Source: Alisma plantago-aquatica
Taxonomy: Eukaryota > Streptophyta > Magnoliopsida > Alismatales > Alismataceae
Length of the DNA: 64,000 bases
Assembly: GCA_963693085.1 (NCBI GenBank)
Contig: OY856409.1
Span: 660,530,591-660,594,590 of the forward strand
Reading direction: 5' to 3'
Positions 24,190 to 33,699 of this stretch are shown in pieces. Below the pieces are notes generated by a model. That model ran no database searches. It saw only the letters and a program-made list of their open reading frames with translations, and was not told the DNA's origin. The position numbers and the translations under genes were made by a program. Position 1 is the stretch's first letter, and every line of letters begins with the position of its first letter.

Positions 24190-25870
24190 CTATTCTAGAT
24201 ACACATTTGAGTGATTCAGATTCACAATTAGAGACTTCTGGGCAGGGGAAGCAAGATCATCACTAGGCAGAGTCATCAAAGAAGTAGTTGAGGAGGTTGA
24301 CATAGTTCATCATCTGTCAACCAGATATCTGACTCCTTACTAATCAAGGAGATCCTGAGACTTATCAGGAGGCACAAACTCATAGAGACAAATCATAGTG
24401 GTATCAAGCGATGTAAGAGGAGATGTCTTATTTGAAGAAGAATTAAACTTGTGAGCATGTGGCACTTTCCAAGGGTTGTTGAGAACTAAATAACAAGTGG
24501 GTATATAGAATGAAGAGAGATGACAACAACAAGGATATCATATATAAAGCCAGACTAGTTTTCAAGGGCTTTAGTCAAATACCTCGGGTGGATTTGGTGA
24601 GATATTTTCTCCTATTGTGAAGATGACTTCTATTAGATTCATTCTAGGCTTGGTTGCTAGACTAGATATAGAGCTTGAGAAGATGGATGTGGATGGTGTT
24701 TCTTCATGGTGATCTAGTAGAGGAAATCTACATGGAGCAGCCAGAAGGTTTTTTCGTCAAGAGGAAAGAATACTTGGTCTACATATTGAAGATGAGTTTG
24801 TATGATCTAAAACAAGCTCCTAGGTAGTGGTACAAGAAATTTGATTCTTTCATGTAGAGTCATGATACCAAAATACAAGTGATGATCCATGTGTCTCGTC
24901 AGGAGGTTTCACAATGACAGGTTTGTTATTATGTTATTCTATGTAGATACATGTTGATATTGGGACGAGATGTAAGTTTGATTAGAAAACTAAAGACAGA
25001 TATTTCAAAGCCTTTGAGTTGAAGGATTTGAGACTAGCATGGCAACATCTGGGTATGCATATCACACATGATAGGAAGTTGTATAGGTTTTGGTTGTCAC
25101 AAAATAGTTATGTTGAATAGATTCTAGACTAGTTCAACACGAGCAAGTTCAAATCTATGAGTACTCCACTATTAGGTTGTTTCAAGCTAAGTAAGAAGTC
25201 ACGCCAATCTTTGATGAGAAAAAGGAGATGGCCGTGATTCCTTATTCTTCTAATAAGGGGAGTTTAATGTACACAATGGTGTGTACTCGTCTTGATATTG
25301 ATCATGCAGTTGGTGCTTTGATCTCTCAAACCTTGGGAAAGATCACTTGGAAATGGTCAAGTAGATCTTTAGATACTTAAGAGGCACTAATAGCACATGT
25401 TTGATACTTGGTGATTCTAAATCAGTTCTGAAAGGCTTCGTTAATGCTGACATGATAGGTGGTATTGATCACAGGAAGTCTACCTCTGGGTATATTTTTA
25501 CTTTTACAAGAGAAGCCATATCTTGGCAGTCCATGTTGTAAAAGTGTATTGTACTTTTTACAATAGAGGCAGAGTACATTACAACACCAGAAGCACGAAA
25601 AGAAATACTCTAGATTGAGATATTTTAGAGAGTTGGGTATGAATCAGGTTGATCCGACTATCTTCTGTGATAGTCGGAGTGCTATGAATTTGAACAAGAG
25701 CACAATGTATCATGCACGAATGAAGAATATTGATGTGAGATATAATGTGACTTTATGATCTGATTGATAAGAGGTTGCTGACTCTAAAAAGATCCATATA
25801 TACTGAGAAGAATGCTTCTGACATGATGACTAAGGTGGTGACATGAGATAAGTTGGAGCTTTGTAAAAAT
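24190..25870 (+). pseudogene. Copia reverse transcriptase and RNase H, broken
   Basis: The Copia resumes after the CACTA. Visible in order are NNKWVYRMKRD and KARLVFKGFSQ, then LDIELEKMDVDGVFLHGDL with EIYMEQPEGF, then LYDLKQAPRQWYKKFDSF. The catalytic YVDD is damaged by a small deletion (YVD then frameshift, about 24950). RNase H blocks are RKSTSGYIFTF, EAEYI and DSRSAMNL, with a tail reaching EKNASDMMTK. Several frameshifts and stops make it non-functional. The polypurine tract and 3' LTR follow within 70 bases. Confidence 0.85.
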
Positions 25871-25926
25871 CTTAGCAACATACATTTGTACTGATGATTC
25901 TGTGATGGCAGTCTCCTCTTTAGACC

Positions 25927-25937
25927 AGAGGGGAAGA
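25927..25937 (+). promoter_or_regulatory. Polypurine tract of the Tork-like Copia
   Basis: AGAGGGGAAGA lies one base before the TG of the 3' LTR. It is the expected plus-strand DNA primer site and confirms the element's orientation. Confidence 0.8.
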
Positions 25938-25938
25938 T

Positions 25939-26465
25939 TGTTGGGCATGGAAAAATTTCCAGCCCAAGATGATACAAGTCCATTAGAGCTCCTTGTTTTA
26001 GTTGTTGCCGCAATGGGATTTATATAACCCAGCCGCAACCAAAGGGAGTGCAGTCAACCCAACCAAGAATAGAAAGGTGACGACAAGCCAAAGAAAAGGC
26101 TGAAAAAAAACACCTTGGAGATGGGGAAGAAAGCAAATGAAGAAGGAAGAAAAACAAAATGAAGAAGAAATGAAGTGGGGTAGGATTGTCAAGGTATCTG
26201 AGTGTTCTTTTTCGAGCCATCTACTGTCATATTTTTTTGAAGGGTCTATTTTTGAAAAGTTTTAGGGTGGTTGATTTGTAGTGATATTTTCCTACGGTGG
26301 TATCTTCTTATATCTCCTTCTTAGTGTATTATCTCGGGTTCGGAGTCAAAATCTGAGAAAAAAGTGTATCACTGTTGTTCTTAGTGGATTTACATGTTGT
26401 TGATCCCGCTGTTTATCACTCACGCATTGTGGGAATTTTTCACGTAAACGCTTGGTCTTTCTTTT
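25939..26465 (+). repeat. 3' LTR of the Tork-like Copia, truncated
   Basis: It starts TGTTGGGCATGG and follows the 5' LTR until TTGGTCTTTC (about 26462). After that the sequence becomes a TA microsatellite. About 115 bp corresponding to the end of the 5' LTR are missing. Confidence 0.8.
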
Positions 26466-26466
26466 C

Positions 26467-26492
26467 TATATATATATATATCTATATATATA

Positions 26493-26563
<71 letters not shown>
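26467..26563. repeat. (TA)n(GA)n compound microsatellite
   Basis: A TA-repeat tract of about 70 bases with a few interruptions is joined to a 24-base GA tract. It replaces the end of the Copia 3' LTR. The sequence just after it contains the palindrome TACACTCGAGTGTA (26575-26588), perhaps the edge of another, unidentified repeat. Confidence 0.9.
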
Positions 26564-27047
26564 TCAGGCTAGAATACACTCGAGTGTATACGGAGCATAA
26601 TACACTGTACGTAGTTTTTCATGATGCAATATTTTTTTCAAAAATCTAATCCATTGATCTTCTTAAACATCTTGTGAATAGCTCATACGCAGAATTTGAG
26701 CACATTTGGACATTTATAGGTCATGTTATAAAGACTGCAAAAATTATACATTTCAAATTAGTTTAATACGTCGATTTTGTTGCCCTTATATGAGTGACTT
26801 ACACTCATCCAAATGAGTTCAAAATTTGTATGTAGCCTAGTTATAGTATGACAGTGAAGATTAATGGCTTACATTTTTCAGAGTAAAAATCTCATTTGTG
26901 TTATCTTGATTAATCCCTGCGCCACCGGCCCACATGTTACTTAATTTTCTTTTTGTATTTATGTTGGTGTTTGACAATTGAGATATTACTCCTTCGCCAT
27001 ATTAGTGCACTTCATTGATATTATAAATAGAAAAAATAACAGCTTCC
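26564..27047. other. AT-rich spacer, nothing identified
   Basis: No credible frame is present. It starts with the palindrome TACACTCGAGTGTA. A TATAAATAG string at 27021-27029 lies 19 bases before an ATG at 27048, too close for a normal TATA-driven start codon. Confidence 0.4.
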
Positions 27048-27173
27048 ATGGATCTTGAGCACCAAGACAAAAAATTGCTACTTGACCAACTTGTTGTTCG
27101 AGACGGAACTATCTGTGCGTCCTAGACAAGCCCATACACAGAGAATGTCAAATCTTCCGGGCAAAGAACTAAG

Positions 27174-27360
27174 GTTTGCTATGATGACCCATTTTGAAAC
27201 TCAAAACAGAATCCCAAAGAATCTCCACCATATGTTACAAGGTATAACAAATAAAATATATTATTTTATTTGTTATTTTATTTGTTATACCTAGTAACAT
27301 GTGGTGGAGATTGTTTGAGATTTTGTTTTGGGTTTCAAAATGGTGTCCACCTAGCATTTG
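27174..27360. repeat. Foldback repeat with about 85-bp arms
   Basis: The left arm (27174-27259) is the reverse complement of the right arm (27274-27360) with scattered mismatches, around a 14-base AT loop. Paired blocks include CATTTTGAAAC with GTTTCAAAATG, AATCTCCACCA with TGGTGGAGATT, and GGTATAACAAATAAAATA with its complement. It is probably a short foldback or MITE-type element. The RNA hairpin would be long and nearly perfect. Confidence 0.8.
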
Positions 27361-27725
27361 TCAAGAACTAATAAATAATTCTCCACAACTATACACATAC
27401 AAAACAGCTTACACAGTCCATAGGAAGAACTTTGCAAGCAAGTATAGATTTCTAGGAGTGAGCAAATAATAGTCCAGACCGTAAAACCAGACCAGACTGC
27501 TCAATTCGGTCTGGTCCGGTCCGGTCCGGTCCATTTTGAGTTTGGTTCAGTTCGCGGTCGAGGAATTTCGATGAGTTCGGTCTTCGGTCTGGTCCGATCC
27601 AAAATCGGTCCGTTCCGGTCCGGACCGCAGACTGACTTTTATATAAAATTCATGTATATTTGAAGGTGTATTCTATAATAATTACAAATAAATTACATAT
27701 ATAAACACTACTAGTATAAATATTT

Positions 27726-28647
27726 GATTCCCATGAGATACGCCGCACGCCGCGTGAGTCCCTGCTCTGACGATCAGGCGATCGACGTAAGGCTCATCTT
27801 CTCCGCCAAGGGGGAGGGCAGCGGCCGGCACGCCCAGCCTGTCTTCCCCCGTGTGTTCTCCTCCCGTCTCCATCTCAGATCTGTCTATCCTCAGGGGTTT
27901 CTCACGACCCTTCTAGGTTGTCCTCCTCTGATGTCGAGCTTCAACTTTCGCCAGGTCCCTTAGATGTCTCCTTCGGGTACTGGGAGCCTACGTTGGCTGG
28001 ATCTTGGCTGGGGGCGGCCGATTCATGGCAGTGGACGACTGGAGTGCCTTTGTTGTTCCTCTGTGTGTCTGATACTCATCGGGAGCCCCACTGGGAGATG
28101 ATCAGGATGGCTCGGGTCTTCTGTCCCCACTGAGAAAGCCCCACTGGGAGATGATCAGGATGGCTCGGGTCTTCTGTCCCCTCTGTTTCTCAGTTTTTCC
28201 TTGTCGTTCTTTTTTGTTTTGCTTTGCGGCAGGTTCTTCTGCCCATTTCTCGCTGCTCGTCGGCATTGTTGTTGTTGTTTGTCGACGTTGTTGTTCTCTC
28301 TGTTTGGGAGCTTTGAGTCTTTGCTCTTGCTGGCCTCGATTTTGTTCTGTTCGGATTCACTACTGGGTCTATAGCTCTGCTTGTGGCGGAAAAGACTGGT
28401 CTGCATATTTTTCATTTGCAGGTTTATCACCACCGATCTATGCTCATGTTGAAGGAATCTCTTATGAAAAGTTGCTTATGGCATCCTCGTGGAAAAGAGA
28501 TCAATGCAGAAACGTTTTATTATCATTCTAATATGAGTTTTGGTGATCTGATAGCCCTGCTCTTGGTGGTTGTATGTACTTCCAGTATCACTTTCCCTAT
28601 GTGTAGATGTTGTATGACTTTTCAGTAATGTTCGGATTGCTAAAAAA
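27726..28647 (+). mobile_element. 922 bp retroposed insert of unknown origin
   Basis: This segment lies inside hAT copy A between two perfect copies of AGTATAAATATTT (27713-27725 and 28648-28660) and ends in a short A run. These are the marks of LINE-driven retroposition. Its first 250 bases are GC-rich, unlike everything around. It contains a 53-bp tandem duplication (28084-28136 and 28137-28189). No reverse transcriptase or other domain can be read in any frame; the 126-codon frame 28151-28531 is unconvincing. Options are a processed copy of a host transcript, or a 5'-truncated or rearranged LINE. Confidence 0.65.
28084..28189 (+). repeat. 53-bp tandem duplication
   Basis: The unit beginning AGCCCCACTGGGAGATGATC occurs twice in direct tandem, nearly identical. 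It lies within the retroposed insert and is recent compared with the surrounding decay. Confidence 0.9.
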
Positions 28648-30027
28648 AGTATAAATATTTAATACTAAAGTTATATAATTGTTAAAAGTGACTAAGATTA
28701 TCAACTTTGTACAATTAAATAAGTTGTAAAACATGTAAAAAAAGCTTATTACGGTTCTAGCACAAAACGGTCCGGTCCTAGCACAAAACGGTCCGGTCCT
28801 ACCTCAAAATGGTCCGGTCTGCGGTCCATATATTTGTCGAAATCCGATCCGTAATTCGGTCTGATCCGGTCCGGTTCTAGATCGATGCTCAGCGGTATAG
28901 ATTTCCCATTGATGTGGGCGGGTGGATGACACCCCCATCAATCAACTCAAGTGTGGCTCCCCGCGCTTTGCCGTATCAGACTTGGGTTTCCAAGGTTATG
29001 TATCAAAGAAAGGGATATTTTGAGAACCGGAATTATTCCGGAATCAGAGCAGAAGAGCTGTCGGACTTGTCATTGAACGCTAGAAAAGAAGACAAATTAT
29101 GATATGAAAATTGGTCAAGGGCCTTTCTGGATGGGCTGAAATTGAAAACTTCCAAATAAATTGTTCGGTGTGTTTTCAACTTCCTGAGGTTGAATCAGTA
29201 CAAATTCACTGAAAGTTCAACTGTTCCGTACAACTGTAGCTAATTAGCTGAAAGCACATGATAAGCACATGTTTTATGGTTGAGTTAGCCCAATAAAATA
29301 TCACACATATTAAAAATACATATGATATTACTTATAAAGGAATATTTTTTTTAAAATCTTGATTTGTTGCTGAGTTTTATGAAATACGTACTTTTTTTTG
29401 CACACTAATGTAACTTAAGTCAACCATATAGGCATCTTGGCAAAGAGATGTTGAACTATATATTTGACCATTTTGAAACTTACGGCAAAATGGTCACATT
29501 TCAAGTATATTTCAAGAACCATATGATAGCCCACAATTATGCAACCTCATCATTAGCATCGAAGGAGTAAATGTGATTCATAAAGATAAACGTTTCTCAC
29601 ATGAGACTGCCGATGTTAGAGGCAGACATGAGATAGCTGGGATGTTAAAGGCCAATGGCATAAATATGATTGGAACGATCGTGTGAGTACTGTTGTCCGT
29701 GATACTTTTGTACCTGGAAACAACAACTCTAAAAATGATAGCTTAAAATGTGTATTAAATAATAATGTTATCAGCATTAACAAGGCAACATACTTACTTA
29801 TCAAGCTAGCTAACCTACTACTCATGCTAACGGACTTACAGCTCAAGCTAACAAAGTAGTAATTGGACTCAAACAACTCAATTATGCTTTGTTATAGGTA
29901 TACTGGTTGGAAGCACTTCAAAAGCACATAACTGATACATGATATATGCAGAGTAAAATATCACACATGTTATAATAAAAGATGATTATATTTTATAAGT
30001 TATTGACTTCTTGTTCAATATTATAAA

Positions 30028-30029
<2 letters not shown>

Positions 30030-30064
<35 letters not shown>
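30030..30064. repeat. (TA)n microsatellite
   Basis: A pure TA run sits immediately before the first 335-bp unit. Similar TA tracts lie at 30401-30500 and 30845-30934, so each unit is bracketed by TA tracts. Confidence 0.95.
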
Positions 30065-30066
<2 letters not shown>

Positions 30067-30400
30067 TCTTTAATACCCGCGTGGGTAGCTATCCGCACAC
30101 CCTTCCTGTCATTTTTTTTTTATTTTTTTTTCGCAATTATAGAGGAGCATTTTATCTAGTCTCCAAAATATTTTATCTAAAAATAATATCATTTGCCCCA
30201 CCAAAATCAAAAAATACGTCCATATATTTACTGACTATATATTTTTTGTGCAGTTACTTTTTTAGTCATATAGTTACTCTTTTATCAATACAGTTACTCT
30301 TTTGATCTTAGAGTTACTTTTGTGTACCATATAGTTACACTTTTGAATGTGCGTGTAGCTAAAAATCAGACTACCCGTGCGGGTAACGAATAAATCCTCA
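30065..30400 (+). repeat. 335-bp unit, copy 1
   Basis: It begins CATCTTTAATACCCGCGTGGG and ends CTACCCGTGCGGGTAACGAATAAATC, so both ends contain GC palindromes of the form ACCCGCGCGGGT. Inside is a run of five AGTTAC/AGTTACTCTTTT motifs at roughly 20-25 base spacing (30250-30350). Copy 2 at 30508-30844 is about 90 percent similar by eye. The palindromic ends and flanking TA tracts suggest a small mobile element that targets TA repeats. Confidence 0.7.
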
Positions 30401-30417
30401 TATATATATACATACAT

Positions 30418-30451
<34 letters not shown>

Positions 30452-30466
30452 ATATACATATATATT

Positions 30467-30504
<38 letters not shown>

Positions 30505-30507
30505 GTT

Positions 30508-30843
30508 CATCTTTAATACATGCGAGGGTAGCTACTCGCACACCCTTCCTGTCAAATTTTTTTAAATTTTTTTTTGCAATTGTAGAGGAAAATTTTATCT
30601 ATCTTTCAAAAAAATTTCATCCAAAAATAATATCATTTGCCCCATCAAAATCAAAAAATACATCTATATATTTACTGATTGTATATTTTCTGTGCAGTTA
30701 ATTTTTTAGTCATATAGTTACTCTTTTATCAATACAATTACTCTTTTGATCTTAGAGTTACTTTTGTGTACTACATAGTTACACTTTTGGATGTGCGGGT
30801 AGTGAAAAATCAGGCTACCCGCGCAGGTAATGAATAAATCTCC

Positions 30844-30844
<1 letters not shown>
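30508..30844 (+). repeat. 335-bp unit, copy 2
   Basis: This is the direct repeat of 30065-30400 with the same palindromic ends and the same internal AGTTACTCTTTT array. It is separated from copy 1 by a TA-rich tract. Confidence 0.7.
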
Positions 30845-30878
<34 letters not shown>

Positions 30879-30899
30879 CATATATATACATATATATAC

Positions 30900-30935
<36 letters not shown>

Positions 30936-31240
30936 CTTTCTTAGCACACTAATTTAACTTAAGCTAGACATCTAGGCGAAGTGATACCTAACTCTATAAT
31001 AAATCATTTAACATTATACCAAAGCAACCTTGTTTCAAGTGAATTTGAAAATTTTACCCCACAATTAAGCAACTTGATTGGATAGTATGAGAGTATATAT
31101 ATACTTGATAAACACGAACTTGGTCTCACATAAAATATTAAGGATTGTTAGATAATATCTGATATCATTGCAATCGTAGAGGCTGAATGGTATAAATATG
31201 GATGAGAGGATCGTATGAAAATTCTAAGTAAGTAGTGTTT

Positions 31241-31723
31241 CCAAATCTCTGAATCCCACTAAGAAAAAAGCAGTTCTTGATCCAAAATTTGTCAACCATG
31301 ATACATCTAGATTTGGAAGTAACCAAATCTTACTTGGATTTGGATGCTTTCAATCATGTTCTATCAAAGGTTGACAAATTCAAACAATTTGAACTCTAAA
31401 CAAATGCATATTAGTTTACATCATTTCTACACAAATTAAAACTACTTATCATACAAAATAATAACATTATATGTCAAAATCATAAAATGATAAGTATTTA
31501 GGCATCACTATGATATTTATCTACACATTAATAAAACGTAGATAACATAGAATGTGAGTTTCAATTTCTAGGTAGACATAGCGGATCTAATTCTAATTTC
31601 ATTATTTTGTACGAGGTAAATTTTGGATTTAGTTGTTTCTTATCATCTTGGATACTTATATAAACCAAAATAATTCTTTTAGTACCCCTATGTAACATCA
31701 TCATGAATTGAAATTTACATTTA
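31241..31723. other. AT-rich spacer, nothing recognised
   Basis: No frame or repeat is recognised between the duplicated units and the PIF/Harbinger-like element. Confidence 0.4.
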
Positions 31724-32986
31724 GGTTGTGTTTGGTACGTGGTGACAAAATATATTGTGATGGTAATAGTGATAGTGACGATGAAGGTGACGGTGATGGT
31801 GAAATTGTTAAAAATTATTGTTTGGTAACACTTGCATGGTGAGGGTGAAAGGGATGTGGAAATATTTAAAAAATATTATTTGTTACATGGCTACGGTGAT
31901 GGGGATAAGGAACTAGTTTTATAGAAAACACCTCATATAAATATAAATTCTTCTATTAAACACCTCACATATGAAAATTTCTTATAGCATGAATAACACA
32001 AACATTCTATCATCAAATTTTTAGTATAAAAAAAAAGATTTGACGGGAAACGTCATGTTGGATAAAAAGGTGTGGCTAGAAAAAAAAATTGGAGGAGAAA
32101 AGGATTTAACGGGAAACTGTCTTGTAGGAAAAAAGATTAAGTGGAAAACTTCATCTTGAGGGAAAAATAGCGTGGCAGAAAATATTGTCTTGGAGGGAAA
32201 AAGATATTTTGGAGAAAAAAGATGCAGTGGGAAACTTTTTCTCAGAGAAGAAAAAATTTGAAGGAACACTTGTCTTGTAAGAAAAAAGGAAAAAGATATT
32301 TTGGAGGAAAAAGATGTAGTGGGAACTTTTTCTCACAGGAAGAAAAAATTTAACGAAATACTTTGTCTTGTAAGAAAAAGATTTAGTGAGAAACTTTAAT
32401 ATGGAGGGAAAAAGGTGTGGCGGGAAACGTTGTTCTGGAGGAAAAAAAGTGTCTTGGAGAAAAAAAAAGTGTGGCGGAAAACTTGGTCTTGAAGGGAGAA
32501 AACTCGTCTTAGAGAGAAATGTTATGGTGGGAAATTTTCTGTTAGAAGGGAGATTCTTAACGATAAATAAATATTTTTAGTTGGTAATGGGTATATTAAC
32601 TAATAAAAAAAATAACTGGAAAACTTTTGTCCAAAAAAAAGATATATAAATAGCATTTAGAGTAAAATAAGCTTTGGTGGAAAGTCTAAATTTGTTGGCG
32701 GAAAAGAAATCTTGGAAGGAAACATGTTGCTTAGGGAGGGAAGGAAAAATATAGTAGAATTTTTCTTTATACATATGTCCATATATTAATGGAGACTTAA
32801 AAAGAACTTTTTTCACCACCATTCACCATCATTCACCATGCTTTTCCATGGGGACAAAAATAGGCCAAGTTCACCATGGATTCACCACGGAAAAATTCCC
32901 TATCACTATCACCATGTGTACCAAACAATATTTTAGTTTCACCATCATTTCCTATCACCATGATTCACCACGTACCAAACACAATC
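31724..32986. mobile_element. PIF/Harbinger-like non-autonomous element
   Basis: The terminal inverted repeats share TTGTGTTFGG-type sequence, exactly TTGTGTTTGGTACGTGGTGA at both ends after two leading bases. The 3-bp target duplication TTA is present on both sides (31721-31723, 32987-32989), which is the preference of PIF/Harbinger elements. Subterminal regions are rich in GGTGATGG/TCACCATC. The interior holds a purine-rich minisatellite and no transposase, so mobility would have depended on another copy's enzyme. Confidence 0.85.
32030..32580 (+). repeat. Purine-rich minisatellite in the PIF-like element
   Basis: About a dozen degenerate units of roughly 35-45 bases carry the theme GGGAAAC, TTGTCTTG, AGGAAAAA, GAT (for example 32103, 32165, 32230, 32325, 32410). 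The plus strand is mostly A and G. Antisense frames that look Phe/Ser-rich (32021-32336) are by-products of this composition. Confidence 0.8.
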
Positions 32987-32989
32987 TTA

Positions 32990-33699
32990 ATTATACATGA
33001 AAGAATAATTAGAGAAAGAATGGCATTGGAAATTTGATTTCCAAATAAGGAAACTAAAGAATCAAATATTTAGTAGACAATCTAGTATGATGAGCATAAA
33101 AACAAACACGAAGCTCTCTCTCTCTCATTGATGTGTCTGGTTCAAAATTTTGCCAATGTATAAATAGTACAGTTTGTGGGTAGTTTAGGTTGAGTAGGTT
33201 TACATTCGCATATATGATAACTTATCTTAAATTAATTTTTTACGTTCATCATCGATGAGAGATAATTGTGGTGAGTTTCAATGGACATGGGATTCTAGAT
33301 GTGTGATGTGCTACAAATAAAATAGAAAAATTAGATAAACAAACAAATATGTAATTAAAGTAGACTATTAATGATTGGGATGAATACAAACACCTTATGA
33401 TCAACCAAACAAGCTAATAGACTCACTACATGATATAAGAACCTAGTAGTTGGTTGTATGGATGGATCATAAGCATGTATTGTACACCACATAGAGGTTA
33501 TTTGTATGTGTAGCATGTACTGAATCATTAGCTAATTACAATATATCCAAAAGTGACAATAAAAAAAAGGAAATACTTAATCATCTTTGGAGTCGCATAT
33601 CATAACCCTCATTAAATCATGTTCCCTTAAAGGTTCTCTTTGAAGGTATTGTCTCAACCTCCTTTACCTATACCTAATGAGAATATATATGGGATGTCA
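32990..33699. other. Spacer, probably decayed Copia leader
   Basis: Nothing is recognised with confidence. It lies just upstream of the gag remnant that starts near 33700, so it may contain the lost LTR and leader of that Copia. I could not find a primer-binding site. Confidence 0.35.

Larger units (their letters stand above)
15041..26465 (+). mobile_element. Tork/TNT1-like Copia retrotransposon, decayed and interrupted
   Basis: Left and right LTRs begin TGTTGGGCCTGG and TGTTGGGCATGG and share long blocks. Between them, in the usual Copia order, lie gag, zinc-knuckle region, protease, GAG-pre-integrase, integrase, reverse transcriptase and RNase H, all on the plus strand and all with stops or frameshifts. 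A CACTA element (19778-24185) sits between integrase and reverse transcriptase, and an unidentified 1.8 kb insert sits in the GAG-pre-integrase region. The right LTR runs into a TA/GA microsatellite and lacks its end, so the target duplication of AGGTC (15036-15040) cannot be checked. Confidence 0.85.
27453..28897 (+). mobile_element. hAT-type non-autonomous element, copy A
   Basis: The left terminus TAGGAGTGAGCA and the degraded right terminus match the ends of copy B (38838-39450). The 8-bp target duplication TAGATTTC flanks it exactly (27445-27452 and 28898-28905), as expected for hAT elements. Both ends are packed with GGTCCGGTCC-type repeats (27500-27640 and 28760-28880), probably transposase-binding sites. 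There is no transposase. Without the retroposed insert (27726-28660) the element is about 510 bp. Confidence 0.85.
27048..29101 (+). pseudogene. Possible host gene fragment split by a foldback repeat and a hAT element
   Basis: A short frame begins with ATG at 27048 (MDLEHQDKKLLLDQLVV, stopping after about 25 codons). After the foldback repeat, a separate frame reads HRKNFASKYRF up to the hAT insertion at 27452. If the hAT and its duplicated 8 bases are skipped, this frame continues at 28906 as PIDVGGWMTPPSIN, then LPYQTWVSKVMYQRKGYF, ending KEDKL and stop at 29100-29102. The second part is therefore an undamaged frame of about 75 codons interrupted only by the hAT. I do not recognise the protein. 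It is the most gene-like non-transposon sequence in the window, but short frames like this can occur by chance. Confidence 0.3.
29270..31240 (+). repeat. Degenerate direct repeat pair split by inserted AT-rich units
   Basis: About 450 bases at 29270-29730 are related to 29940-30010 plus 30933-31240. Shared blocks are AAAATATCACACAT (29300, 29956), GCACACTAATNTAACTTAAG (29400, 30945), CCCACAATTA.GCAAC (29530, 31055) and GGNATAAATATG (29655, 31190). The second copy is split by the block with two 335-bp units and TA tracts. No coding sequence is seen. The element type is unknown. Confidence 0.6.

Noticed and set aside
26375..26572. Frame with Tyr-Ile repeats and an Arg-Glu tail
   Set aside because: It is a translation of TA and GA microsatellites.
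27021..27048. TATAAATAG followed by ATG as a host promoter and gene start
   Set aside because: The spacing of 19 bases is too short for a plant TATA box to start codon, and the frame stops after about 25 codons.
32021..32336. Phe/Ser-rich antisense frames in the PIF-like element
   Set aside because: They are caused by the purine-rich minisatellite on the plus strand.
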